Below, in pieces: positions 11,099-22,280 of a stretch of DNA of 64,000 bases. The translations under genes and the position numbers were made by a program. The notes under the pieces are model-generated. The model saw only the letters and a list, made by a program, of their open reading frames with translations. It ran no database searches and was not told the DNA's origin. Source of the stretch: Takakia lepidozioides (Eukaryota; Streptophyta; Takakiopsida; Takakiales; Takakiaceae); NCBI GenBank assembly GCA_030704615.1, contig CM060731.1, positions 47,924,001-47,988,000 of the forward strand. The letters are read 5' to 3'. The first letter of the stretch is position 1. The number at the start of each line of letters is the position of its first letter.

Positions 11099-11570
11099 TA
11101 AGACTTAGCTTCCCTCCTCTAATGTAAGTGTTGGATAAGTTTCATTTAGTGTCGACCTTCACTGCATATATTGGCTCTTTTCTTGGCTGGTTTCATATTT
11201 TCTTGGCTGGTATGTGTTGGTTGGCTTCTTTCATTTCACGTGTGTAGTGGAAGGGGAGAAGTACTTTCCTAAGTTCTGCTGCAACAATGTCTTTTTTCAG
11301 CCTAGATGTTTTCGATGGATACAAATTGAAGTGTTTTGAATGTTGCTGCAATACTATAATAAAGTGGAGGGTGCTTAATGCAGTTGACCTTGCTTCGTGC
11401 AGGCATAATCCAGGGAAATGTGGACATAGCTGAAACCCCTTGATAGCATTTCCAGAGGACGGTGTGGATGGCCTCACAATCCAGCATGCAAAATCCATGA
11501 CAATGTGGAGCTGGCTGAATGGGCAAACAGGTTAAGTGGCGAACAAGCCACGTCACTGGTACATAGTTGC
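11099..11570. other. CACTA interior between the two eS1 fragments
   Basis: No gene is recognised. A short direct duplication 'ttggctggttt / ttggctggtat' occurs near 11190-11215. Words such as 'catttccagaggacggt' (about 11450) recur at 11930, showing that the segment surrounding the eS1 pieces was duplicated along with them. Confidence 0.4.
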
Positions 11571-11599
11571 ATGCTTACATAGTACATGAAAGCGTACTA

Positions 11600-12180
11600 T
11601 ATGTCATTCCCAAAATTGACCATGTTGGTCCATGTATTTTACAACAATGCTATCAATAAAAGACCAATGGTTCGCATTGGAAACTAAAACCCGTAAGTGG
11701 CTGTGCGTGATGCTCAAACTTGTGATTTGAAGGATCTTATACCCCAGTTCATTGCAGAGGTCATTGGAAAAGACATTGAGAAGGCAACAACCATTATCTA
11801 TAATCTACAGATCCCCTTCAATTTCATGTGGGAAAGCCGGCTGGCTGGAGGTCTAGTCTCACTTTCACTCATCTAATGTCAGTGTTGTATCCATTGCAAT
11901 GTGGAGATGTTTGAAACAACATTGGAGCATTTCCAGAGGATGGTCTGGATGGCCTTTCGTGGCGTGTGCCGAATCCATGGCAAGAAAACATTGCAGGCAG
12001 AACCCATGGCAATGGTACCAGCACGGGTTGGTCCAAAGCCAATTGCAACAACAAATGAATAAAGGGTGCTGAAAGGAAAGCACTCCATAATTGATCATAA
12101 AATCCAGTGTCCAAGCATGATATCTTAATGGGAATGCGAAGGGAGTGTTACCACCTTAAACTATCATGCATGGTCTATAA
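11600..12180 (+). pseudogene. ribosomal protein eS1 (RPS3a) fragment, copy 2, with duplicated flank
   Basis: At 11695-11812 the sequence encodes DAQTCDLKDLIPQFIAEV and IGKDIEKATTIIYNLQ, the stretch that copy 1 partly lacks. Upstream, 'ttggtccatgtattttacaacaatgctatcaat' matches the DNA before copy 1 (about 10910-10940), so both copies derive from one segment that was duplicated inside the transposon. Downstream (11830-12180) no further gene is recognised. Confidence 0.8.
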
Positions 12181-12204
12181 CTGGAGTGCACAAATCGCGC
12201 ATAT

Positions 12205-15200
12205 CTAATCTTCATCATCCTCATCTATGTCTGGGTCACTACATGTATCACTGTCTTCATCACAAACTTCATCTTCTCCAAGGGTTGGCTGAACATCATC
12301 ACCACGTATACGGGGTGCTCGGAGGTACAAGGAGGCCACCTGCTCTGGAGTAACCGGTACCGCTCGGCTGCATGTTGGGCCATCAGTAACCAGAGTCTCC
12401 TCTAGTCTTTGTGGGGCTAACAATCCTTCCACTTCCGCCACATCATCATTATCAATTGATATGTCGCAGACCACTCTACGTGCTCGGGGGCTCTTCTCCA
12501 GGACTACTTTCCACCCCGGCTCCTTCACACAATCAGAAAAAAAACACTTGATCAACCTGGCCAGGAAACACAAAAGGTTGCTCAGAAGGTGGAAGCATAC
12601 GGTTAAAATTGACAAGTGTGAAGCCAGCATCATCCTGCTTCATTGACATAGGTTGACGACCCACGCAACTCGCCCGTACCCACGAACACAAAAACACTAT
12701 AGGTTGTGTTTGGCCATAGTCAATTTGCAAAATCTCCCTTATAAGACCCACATATCTTGTAGGTTCCTCCATGTCATTGCCTGAATTGTTGGTGATGGGC
12801 TGGTGCTGGAAAACAGATGAGACTCCGCAATCAAAAGACACCATACTTGTTGTGTTCATGACGGGGGATGTAACCCTGTAATGGTTACCATACGCTGGAG
12901 GCCTTGAAAGATCCAGTAATTCCTCACGTGTTGTAGGATCAAGCCCATCTGATTGAATTGAGAGATGATCCCGTACACCTTGAGGGAGCCAAACAGCAAA
13001 TGGAGGACAAGGATGCAAATCAGGAGGGTACTGAATTGCCGTGGGATTGCTCATGCCTTCCAGCCCTTGCTCCTCACGAAACAAGCGTCATCTGGCTTCT
13101 ATTCGTGTGGACTCTGCTTCATATATCCTGTCACAATCCGAGGGTCAGCCAGGAGATTGACAGAGGTGGCGTGGGAGACTTGAAAAGACGCCATATGCCA
13201 ACTAATGATAAATGACTAAAACTTGGAAATCTGAATGTCAATGAAGTAGATTTCTTACCCCAACATGACTGATAGACGAGGATGGTTCTGAATGATGTAC
13301 TCATGTACAATATCATACAGGTCATTCAATTTTCGGGCTTTAGAACTTCCTTCCACAACTTCACGTTCCACAGATTCTGCCTCATCTGCATCCCACACCC
13401 TTCGTACACTTCCATCAAATCCTGCCATATACTCTGTGCAAAAACCCAATGCTTCTTCAAATTGGTATCCTTCTGCCATGCTCCCCTCGGGCCTTGCCAT
13501 GTTTCTTACGTAGCCCTTCATATCTTTCATTGCCCGCTCCATGGGGTACATCCAACGAGATGCTACGGGCCCACATAAGTACAACTCATCCACTAGGTGA
13601 ACAACCAGATGTGTCATCACAAAAAAAATGATGGTGGGAACTCCTTCTCTATAAGACACAGAGTGAGAACTGCTTCAGTTCTCAATTCCTCATACTCTAC
13701 AGGATTCACCACTTTTGCACACAACTTCTGAAATACACGACATACTCGCAAAATGGCCCTTCGAGGACCACTTGGCATGAGCCCACGGATAGCAAACGGT
13801 ATAATTTGCTGCATGAGCACATGATAGTCATGTGATTTCATGCCTGACAACTTCTTCTTCACCACATGCTTTTTGAAAGCTGATGCGTAGCCTGTTGGCA
13901 CTTTCAAGTTCTGCACAATCTCTAGAAAGACTTGTAACTCAGCCTCAGTGAGGACATAAGGGGCAGGAGGCATAATTAACGTATCTGCTCTATCAGGATC
14001 ACGTTGTAGCCACAATTCCGGGCGCATCCCAAGTAGCTCCAAATCACGGCGAACTTTCAATGTGTCTTTCTCACCAAAGATAGTTTTAATAATATTTTCA
14101 GCCAAGTTCTTCTCGCAATGCATTGCGTCAAACGTGTGGCGGATGAGGAGACCCTACAAAATGAACACATAAGCAATTGAGGCATTAACTCATCACAATT
14201 TAAACAGAAAACGCAAAAATGTACACAGCCAATTTAAAGGCCATGAAGGAATTACCTCCCAATAAGGTAAGACATATAAAATTGACAATCGCTTAACTCC
14301 ATGAGTTTTTGCTGGGTTTGTCCTGCTATCTGGCGTCCCTCCGTTTTCCACCCATGCAGTGCGAGCTGTTGCAAGGTCCTTGATTTGTGTTCCAGTCTGC
14401 GTTTTTGGAGGAGTTCCATGCTCAGTAGCGCCATTGAACATTCTTGACCTTCTATATGGATGATTGCGGGCCAAAAATCTTCGGTGGCCTAGGAAAACAA
14501 ATTTTCCACATGTGTGTAACTGCTGTGAAGTCACCCCGGGTCCACAAGCTGGACAACCAACATAACCTTTCGTCACTTGACCTGAGAGCAAGCCATATGC
14601 AGGGTAGTCATGGATTGACCACATCAACACTGCCCTCAGTGTGAATTCGTGTTTACCACGAGGACGGGAACATCATGAGCTGCAATCCCTCTCCATAGTT
14701 CCAATAGCTCTTCCACTAGGGGCATCAGGTAAACATCTACGTTGTCCGAGGTAACAGACTCCTTACCAGGAATCAGTAGCGCTAACATGACAAAGAACTT
14801 TTTGGTCATTAACCACGGAGGCAGATTGTAATTGACCAAGAGAACGGGCCATGTGCTCCAACTTGTGGATTGAGCTCCGTAGGGATTTACACCGTCTAAG
14901 GCCAATCCAAATCGCAGAGATCGTGGCTCTGCAGCAAAATCCGCAAATGTGGTGTCAATGTGTCTCCATGCTTTGCTATCAGCTGGATGTCGAACCAACC
15001 CATCCTGGCTCTTATGTCTGTCATGCCATGTCATGAGGTTAGCGATCGATTTACATCGGTACATACGTTTCAACCTTGGAATGACAGGGAAGTGTCGCAA
15101 TACTTTCTTGGGCACACTTCCACGACCTGGAATGTAACGGGAACTGTGGCACACTGGGCAAATGTCTACATTCTCATACTCCCCACGGAAGAGTACACAA

Positions 15201-15736
15201 CCACGCTCACAGGCATGAATCATCGTGTACTGCAATCCCATCTTGGCAATCATGGTTTTTGCTTCATAGTGAATTTTCGGCAATGAATTCTCTCTAGGCA
15301 AAAAACTCTTACGCAACAATCCCAGAAGCTCATCCACAAATGCATTGGTGCACTTGTGGGTAGTGCATGCGTTCAGCAACGTCAAAGTTGCTTGCAGCCG
15401 GCTGATGGAGCACCCTTCAAAAAGTGGACATTGCGACGCTCGGAAGAGTTTATCATACTCGGGATCAACGTGCAGGTAAGCATTCTCATCAAATTCATTG
15501 TCTCCGGAATCGTCGAGATCATCGTCATGATCGGCAAATGTGTGATTGGTTCCACCATGAATGGGGTCCTCTCTGTTTGCATCTGCAAAGAGAAACGCTT
15601 CCTGCAATGCACGTTACATTTCTACCTCCAATCCACCACTTTCATCTGCGTTCTCTGTGACATTGGGCTCCCGCTGTGCCGCAGGGCCTTCGTCTTCATC
15701 ATCTGAATATTCACATCCCTGCATCCCAATAGTCAT
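12205..15736 (-). pseudogene. CACTA transposase (TNP2/TNPD-type), interrupted
   Basis: Main transposase of the element. Minus-strand open segments run from an ATG at 15736 to a stop at 12205. They show an acidic N-terminus; a long block (15607-14640) with FEGCSISRLQ, CERGCVLFRGEYENVDICPV, a C-x2-C pair, FGLALDGVNPYG and VVNYNLPPW-like motifs; then MLMWSIHDYPAYG and GCPACG (14630-14550); HCEKNLAENIIKTIFG (14120); the DUF4218-type block with KSHDYHVLMQQIIPFAIRG and FVMTHLVVHLVDELYLCGPV (13850-13570); and an acidic C-terminal tail. A TAA lies in frame near 15613 and several frame changes coincide with possible introns, so it is probably damaged. It would bind the terminal repeats and cut the element. 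Confidence 0.9.
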
Positions 15737-15739
15737 CTT

Positions 15740-16470
15740 GTGAGTGGACCAACAACGATGTGACACTTGTTCATATTATGAACATATATGACTACATGAC
15801 TACACATGACCAATGAAAACACGACATGTGCATTAATTAAAGTGATAACGGAAGTGGCGTAGTCATACTCACGTCTGTATCTTATGACTTCTTGACTACA
15901 ATCACCCAACGAAATGTCGACATGTGGAGAAGATGATCGTTGCATTCAAAATTCAAACTAAAGTGCTGAAGGGAAAGTGGCGATCTTACCGGAAGAGAAC
16001 GTTACTGGCAGACAGAGGTGTTCCACAAAGTGTCGGGCAACATGAAGAAGGCAAATGGTGCAATTCTGAATCCTACCAAGACTGGCCGTGGTGGGAAGGC
16101 AATGGTGGAAGCACGCTTGGTAAGTGGCATCATCACGACTCTGTATTTTGTTCCTCATTGAATTGCTATGTGTATATAGTCAGCCCTCACATTGCTTACT
16201 GACTTGTGGCATGGGTTTGTTTGTGGCATGGATTAATTTGTAGGAAACACTATCAGGGTGCCCTCCTACATTATATGAAATTCAAGAGGGTTCAATGTCA
16301 CGGTTGTCAGCTGGGAGTGACAGGCGGGTAAGTGTGTTTTCCACGTTTGCTAGAGTGGTTGCTGCATCATAGGTTGCTAGGGTTTTTTTCACGGCTTTTG
16401 GCCTGGGTTTTCTTTCCAATGGTTGTTCATGCTAGGTTTTTGGGTTTGATTCATACTTGGGCAAGTTTTC
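15740..16470. promoter_or_regulatory. intergenic region between divergent CACTA genes
   Basis: This stretch separates the minus-strand transposase from the plus-strand accessory gene. It contains TAGTCATA/GACTACATGAC words near 15780-15900, like those at the element ends, so it may act as a shared promoter and a further transposase-binding patch. No core promoter element is distinct enough to name. Confidence 0.4.
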
Positions 16471-18368
16471 ATGGATTGGCAGGAGGGAAGTCTCGCATAT
16501 TCTACAGTAGTTGACAGGATGGATGGCTTGGACAAACTGGTGGAATCACAAGGACGTGACATGGTAGAATTAAAATTACAGATGCAGAGTATGATTGAGT
16601 ACCAGAAAGCCATTGTGACGAGATTGGGGATTAATCTACCATGCACAGGACCAGTGATATCTACGATGGATACGTCTGCTGTGACAGTATCAAAATGTTT
16701 GGAATCCCAATTTCAGACGGTAACTGGTGCTCACTCTAAGCCCTTATGTCTTCCTGTCACTGATGATCTTTTGAATTTGACCGAGCAGCAGCATGATACA
16801 GGGAAGGCCAGCTGTGAGGTACACGTGGAAATTCAGTCCTTGCCACGTACAAAGGCAGTAGCAGTCCAGGGGGCAATGGTGACAGAGCGGCCGGGCACAC
16901 CGGATGCTGGTATGCAGGTATGTGGGAGTTTAGATGGGGAGGAAGATGTAGACGGGGACAGCCAAATGTCAGTTTACTTCCTGGACCAACGAGGAAGCAT
17001 TTACTAATTCTGGACTTAAATGATCTGTTATGTGAATCTTTTCATTCTGCTAATGGGCCTGCATCCCTTCCCAAAGGTTTTGTGGGGAAGATGTGTGGCA
17101 AGAAGATGGTAGTTTTGAGACCACGCTGTTATGACTTTTTGCAAAAGTGTTTTGAACACTTTGAGGTGGCGGTGTGGTCTTGTTGCCAAGCTCGCAACTT
17201 CTTCCCAATGGTGGACTATATTTTTGCAGCCCACACTAACCTGGTTTTCCAGTGGGATGCCCTTCACTGTGACGAGGATCCAGTCCTCCCATGCCGTAAG
17301 GGGTCTGATTCAAAGCCATTATATTTCAAGAACTTTGTCTACAGTGTGGGCAGACTGGCCAGAATGGACTTATGAGGACACTGTTCTTGTTGACGACACA
17401 CCAAGAAAGGCGGCAAACAATCCTCCCTTCAGTGGGATTTTTCCAGAGCCATGGAAGGTGCAACCAGATTCACCAACTGATGAGTATCTAATAGAGGTGT
17501 TGTGGCCTTTCTTGGGGAAGGCATCGAAAGCTGCCAGTATTCCCAAGTTTTTGGAGTCTCAGCCTGTTTTCGGACAACAACTATACAACACTGCTACTGT
17601 GAAGGTACAAACATTCTGACAGTGCTCCAGAGGCTACATTTTTGTGGGTTCATTCATTGCATTGCTTTCCTGGATTCTTCTCCTCGGTTGCTTGATTAAT
17701 GCTAGGTTTTCTTTGCAGCTTTTCATGTTGGTTTTTTTTGTTTGATTCATACTTGGATTTTGTTTCTATTCACTATTCCTGTTTGCTCATTGCTTTCCTG
17801 GTTGATCTCTGGTCTGTGACACAGGAACTTGTGACAAACAAAGGTGATATTGTCGACAAGCCGGTACAGACGAGGGGCAAGAGTGTCGACCCAGCGAGTA
17901 GCCCCCCAAAAGAGGTCTCACCACCACTGGAGACTGCAAATGGAGTAAGTCCAGGCCGTTGTCTTGTCTGTTATATTTTTTCCAACCTTGGGGCTCTCTT
18001 TAACTCGCAAATGTTGAGTGTCCTAGTCGTGTGTATGTCATGGGTTTTCACATCGTGTTCTTTTTTGTGTGGAGTTGGGATCACAGTTCAGGGTGGGTGA
18101 CGAGGTTCGGTTGTTGGATGTGAACTCCAAACGCAAGAAATGTGGAGTAGGGCTGATTGTTGCTCTTCAAGGTGCTGTGGTGGGTTACGGGTACCCTGTT
18201 GTGCCCCTCGATTATGCCTGTGTGTACATCAAAGAGGCATGTGTCAGTAACATCCCTCTACCATATGTGAATGGTATTAGGAAACAGACCGAGTTGGGGC
18301 AGGTGGTTGGCCAGACAACACTTTGGAGTCTAAAGTTACTGAAACTTATGGAGCTACGGAAGGGATAG
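16471..18368 (+). CDS. CACTA accessory gene: FCP1-like HAD phosphatase domain plus TNP1-like C-terminus
   Basis: Multi-exon, plus strand, divergent from the transposase. The first segment (16471-16917) ends at a GTATGT donor. The second (about 16990-17620) carries an FCP1/SCP-type domain: HLLILDLNDLLCESF (motif I, first Asp kept, second acidic position Asn), WSCCQARNFFPMVDYIF, and DTVLVDDTPRKAANNP (motif IV). A one-base shift near 17345 separates the KNFVY block from the following WADWPEW block. Later segments (17820-17945, 18070-18368) include GDEVRLLDVNSKRKKCGVG and an IPLPYVNG block resembling the TNP1/En-Spm 'Transposase_23' C-terminus. It probably corresponds to the DNA-binding TNPA-type partner. 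Exon limits are approximate, and it may be a pseudogene because of the shift. Confidence 0.65.
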
Positions 18369-18930
18369 TCAGTATTGCATTGTTTAACAGAGTTCTTGAT
18401 TCTAATAGCATTAGAACATACTAGCTACAACAATTCAGCCCAATGTGTGGGCTTGTTTTTGGCTGGGCCTTTTGAGGCATGGATTTTTTGACCTTGTGGC
18501 TTTTGAGGTGTCCATTGGGATATTGGTCTCATTTGGATTTTTGTAATGTGATTTATAGGGCTTGTATTGCCCTGTACTTGACTATTTTCATTCTCCTTGT
18601 GGTTGATAGTATGCAGGAGGGATCCATTCTGTTTTCATATTGGAATTTCACCATGTAATGAAGATTTTAAATCATTTAATTCCCTTTCATTTTAAATAAT
18701 AATATTAAAAATAATACCATTAAAAAAAAATCCAAGGCTGCAATCTCCCTGTTCTTTTAAATATTAAATGAAAACTAAAAATTAAAATATGAACATTAAA
18801 AATATAAACTATTTCGGAAAACAATCTTGATGACACGTGGCATCACTCTTGCTCAAACCAGAACACGTGGCAGTATATGACACGACATTCTTTATCCATA
18901 TTTTCACCACGTGTAAAGATCCGTAGTCAT
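18369..18930. other. AT-rich 3' region of the accessory gene
   Basis: No gene. It has a run of A/T-rich words (18650-18830) and begins to show the subterminal words 'cacgtgg' and 'tagtcat' after 18835. Confidence 0.5.
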
Positions 18931-19335
18931 ATATGCTAGTCATATATTTTGTCTGTGTGCCACATGTCACATCTCAAGTGCAACAGGTGTCCCGCTAATA
19001 TCTCTCCATGTAGACATCCCTGTAGTCATATGAGCGAGTCATGTAGTCACCACGTGTGAAATCTGCCATAGCACACGTGTCTCGCTAGCGCCTCTCCATG
19101 TAGGCATCACTGTGCAGACATGTAGTTATATGATCATGGCAAGAAGTCGTGACATGTCAAATTCGCAGTGGCGCACGTGTCCATCCGTCGCCTCTCCATG
19201 TAGGCATCACTTTGCAGACATATAGTCATATGATCCTCTGACGAATGCATGACGTGTCGCTTGTGCAGTGGCGCACGTGTCCCGCTGAAGCCTCTCCATG
19301 TAGGCAGCGCTCAGCAGATAATGTAGTCATATATT
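18930..19335 (+). repeat. CACTA subterminal repeat array, about 100-bp unit, four copies
   Basis: The word 'c(c/t)ctctccatgta(g)gca' recurs at 19001, 19091, 19191 and 19291. Each copy is preceded by a CACGTGT/CAGGTGT core and followed by 'tagtcatat'. Such ordered subterminal repeats are where CACTA transposases and TNPA-type proteins bind. The array occupies the right subterminal region next to the terminal repeat. Confidence 0.8.
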
Positions 19336-19504
19336 AGTCATATAGTTGTGACTGCAACCCTCTCTGCAGCAGGACTCCAGGTGCCACGCAAGCAGTCATG
19401 GATATGACTTGCAAAACGCAGTCCTAAAGACTAGTCGCTATGACAGGGCTTTTTTCACTACAGAGTGATGTAGTCATGAACGCATATAAGACTGAAAAAA
19501 TAGT

Positions 19505-19542
19505 CATATGTGAAGTCATAAAAATGCTCATCTGTTGCAGTG
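19505..19542 (-). repeat. CACTA right terminal inverted repeat
   Basis: On the minus strand from 19542 it reads CACTGCAACAGATGAGCA then TTTTTATGACTTC. It differs from the left terminus at a few positions, including CACTG for CACTA. GTT at 19543-19545 is the right target duplication. Confidence 0.9.
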
Positions 19543-20640
19543 GTTGTGGGACGACATGGAGGAGATGTATGGAGCTACCAAGGGGCCTCGTAGGTACTCT
19601 GGAGCTGTGGGCACAATTGAGGTGGATGACTTTATCTAGGAGTTCGACAGTTGGTGTGATTTGCAGCAGATGCGCAATCCACAGCTGTTCACCCCATTCA
19701 TGGCGTGGAAGGGACTGTTCCAGCATTTGGAAGGCCCGCCTATGGACGATTATCACAAGTTCAGGCGAGGACATGAAGCAGAGATTGAGGAGTGGAGGAT
19801 GTATTGGTCACCTGACTACGTCTCCATTACTCGAGGCACGACGCGACCAGTAGCTGCATCAGCACCAATATCTCCCACTGCCAGCACTAGTAGTGGAACA
19901 AGTAGTGTCGGTATTTCTACAGGTGGTACCAGTTCAAAAGGTGCTACTACTCCTCTTGCCACGACTACATATGTGCCTAGATTCAACCCGGTGGTGGAGT
20001 TCTTCCAGGAGTTGCGGAAGAACTACCAAGGTGTACGGACAGAGAAGCTGCGAAGTTTGCAAGACTTCCAGTGCAAACCCAGTGAGAGCCTGCAAGAGGC
20101 GTACACTCGTATGAGGCGCTTGATAAGTGTGACCCAACGGGTTATTGAAGCTCAGGCAATCCAGTTCTGGTTTAGAATTTTGGACAAGGAGCTCAGGAGA
20201 AGGGTGCGGGATGCAACCCTGTTACAAGCAGCCCAACCCACATTAGCAGATGTGTTTCTGCTGGCTGAGCGGATTGAACTCAACATGGTGGAGGAGCGAG
20301 TTGTTACCATTGGATTTGGCAAAGACATGCCTGCACAAGGCGCAACTGCCAGCCCACAGGCACAAGGGACTGCCCAACAGCGTGGTCAGGGGGGCAAGGT
20401 TTCCCAACCCAAATTTCATGGAGCTTACAGGGGACCTCAGGTGCAGAGGCCAGTAGCATCTTTTGCAAGCCAACAGTAACCAGGGGTGATATGTTGGACA
20501 TGTGGAGGACCCCATGTCAAGAGAGATTGCCCAGAGAGTGGCAAAAGGCCGACACAAGCACAGCCTGCATAGTTGCAGTGTGGACATTGTGGCAAGTATG
20601 GGCATGGAGATGCCCAGTGTTATGACTTGCAACTTGAGTT
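19543..20640 (+). pseudogene. gypsy gag, C-terminal part with two zinc knuckles
   Basis: Continues the gag frame from 9602. It encodes EEMYGATKGPRRYSG, the capsid-like block with QNL-type helices (LRSLQDFQCKPSESLQEAY, ITQFWFRILDKELR-like), and a Gly/Gln-rich linker. At about 20490-20640 are two C-x2-C-x4-H-x4-C knuckles (CWTCGGPHVKRDC and CGHCGKYGHGDAQC). In-frame stops occur at about 19637, 20477 and between the knuckles, so this copy is dead. Gag would form the virus-like particle and bind element RNA. Confidence 0.85.
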
Positions 20641-20785
20641 GCGCCCAGGCCAGTTCCAAGGGAACAATGGTGGCCGGGGGCGAGGTAGACCAGCCTAGAG
20701 AGGACAAGGTAGCCGGGCACGAGGTGCAGGCCAAGGGCAAGCTCAACATGGCCAAGGACGCGGAGGTCAGGGTGTTGATCAAGGC

Positions 20786-22280
20786 ATGGCCAATCGGCTT
20801 CAGCAGCTAGAGCAGAGGCTCGCTGCCATGGCTACAGCTCAGGTGGTACTGGCTCCCAGGCGGGATGGTCCACCTCCTGCTCCTGAGGGAGGAGATATGG
20901 GAGGCATGGGATTCATGTGCGGAGCAGCACTACCACTAGAGCAGATGGAGTCTGCTGCAGCCGTGACTCGAGGAGCAGCACGAGTTCCTGAGCCACGAGG
21001 TGCAGAGGTGGAATTGGAATCACAGCGTGGGAAGGCAAGCCGTCAGGCAAGGCTTCCTCAGTCATTCACATTGGCGGAGACAGTGTCGACGCCATCCATG
21101 GCACCTAGTTCTCGCCGGACTGTTACCGAGGCGGAGGTTACTATGCCATTGGGGAGAGCTACACGTGCATCACTGACACCTGCTACCAAGGCTAGTGCAG
21201 CCGGTGTGTTATTGGGGGCAGCCACCTCTGTGTGTCAAGCCCCATTGTTCTCGACAACCATGATTGCGACGCCGGGTGTAAGACCAGCTGCAGTGTTCAG
21301 ATTAGCAGCAACATTCTGTGAGAGTGGGGAGGTCACTTCATCTTCTGCGGAGTTACTGGAAGGTGTAGTGGCAGAGGGATCCTCGAATTTGAGGGTCAAG
21401 ACTGCCACGGCTGCGCCATGGCCAGCTGCAGCTGCCAGGTTGACGGAGCTGCCAGCTAGGCCAGCTTTTGAGCGCGCCATGGTGACATCTGGAGTTGTCT
21501 TGTTAGACAACCATGATGACATTTTCTCTTTGAGTGGACCGGCAGGCAAGAAGTATCGGCCACTGCGGGTCTTGTTGGACTCGGGAGCTCAGCCACTAAT
21601 GTTGGGCAGAGCTACTATTGCAGGTTTAAGCCTCATAGAGGCGGATATGGAGCCTTGTCCTTTCCAGATACAGACATCTCTGGGAGGATCAGAGGAGACC
21701 GGGGCATGACACGACGTGGGTTGGCCATTAGACTGCAGCCGGATCATCCTATAGATGGCTCAATGATGCGAGCCAAGGCCATTGTGACAGACACAGTCTC
21801 TTACGATGTCCTCGTTGGTGGGGCAGTGTTATATCCCATGGGCTTCACCCTGGACTTTTGGGAGGAGTCAGCATCTTACAGGCCTGGATGGCAGTCAGGG
21901 GATGGTCGTCGTGCACAGCTCCCTGTGACATTCATTGGGGGTATTGTGGCTGCCCAGCGGGGCAAGATGCCAACACTAGCCGCCTTTACAGCTGCAGTTA
22001 GTTGGCCTGGAGAGTTGCTGGATGGCAATGCCCATGCAGAGGATGTGCCACCTTCAGCAGAGCAGGATGACATGCATGGTATGGCGGAGTTGCCTGCCAT
22101 GGTTGCTCACACTCCATTGTGGGGTACGAGCAAGGATTTGCAGCAGGCTGCCGATGGACGGGTGCAACAAGCCTGGGTAGAGGCCTTCGTACCATTAGGA
22201 GAAGAGGAGAGTGCGGTGATTGCACCAGGACCACCTCAGTTGTCGCCATTGGATACCATACCTCTTGTGTGGCAGTGCCC
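20786..22280 (+). pseudogene. gypsy linker and retropepsin-type protease region
   Basis: A long Ala/Glu/Thr-rich linker (20786-21480) is followed by a retropepsin segment with RVLLDSGAQPLMLGRATI (about 21565-21620); D-S-G is the aspartic protease active site. A frameshift near 21680 moves the frame. The continuation (21720-22000) has DVLVGGAVLYPMGFTLDFW, typical of the second half of gypsy proteases. It would cut the Gag-Pol polyprotein. The linker before the methyltransferase-like domain (22000-22280) resembles nothing known. Confidence 0.8.

Larger units (their letters stand above)
9603..19542 (-). mobile_element. complete CACTA (En/Spm-type) DNA transposon
   Basis: The left end starts CACTACAAGAGATGAGCG at 9603. 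The right end, read on the minus strand from 19542, starts CACTGCAACAGATGAGCA. The similarity continues for about 35 bp (TTTTTAGGACTAC versus TTTTTATGACTTC). Both ends are flanked by GTT (9600-9602 and 19543-19545), the 3-bp target duplication expected of CACTA elements. Subterminal regions are filled with TAGTCATA/TATGACTA words (9650-9930, 18930-19520). The 9,940-bp interior carries a transposase gene on the minus strand, a divergently oriented accessory gene, and two eS1 gene fragments. Confidence 0.92.

Noticed and set aside
19455-19470. CACTACAGAGTG near the CACTA right end as the true terminus
   Set aside because: It points the wrong way, and the end at 19542 has both a matching inverted repeat and the GTT duplication.
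20243-20782. Minus-strand open frame opposite gag
   Set aside because: It is the antisense shadow of the gag and zinc-knuckle coding region.
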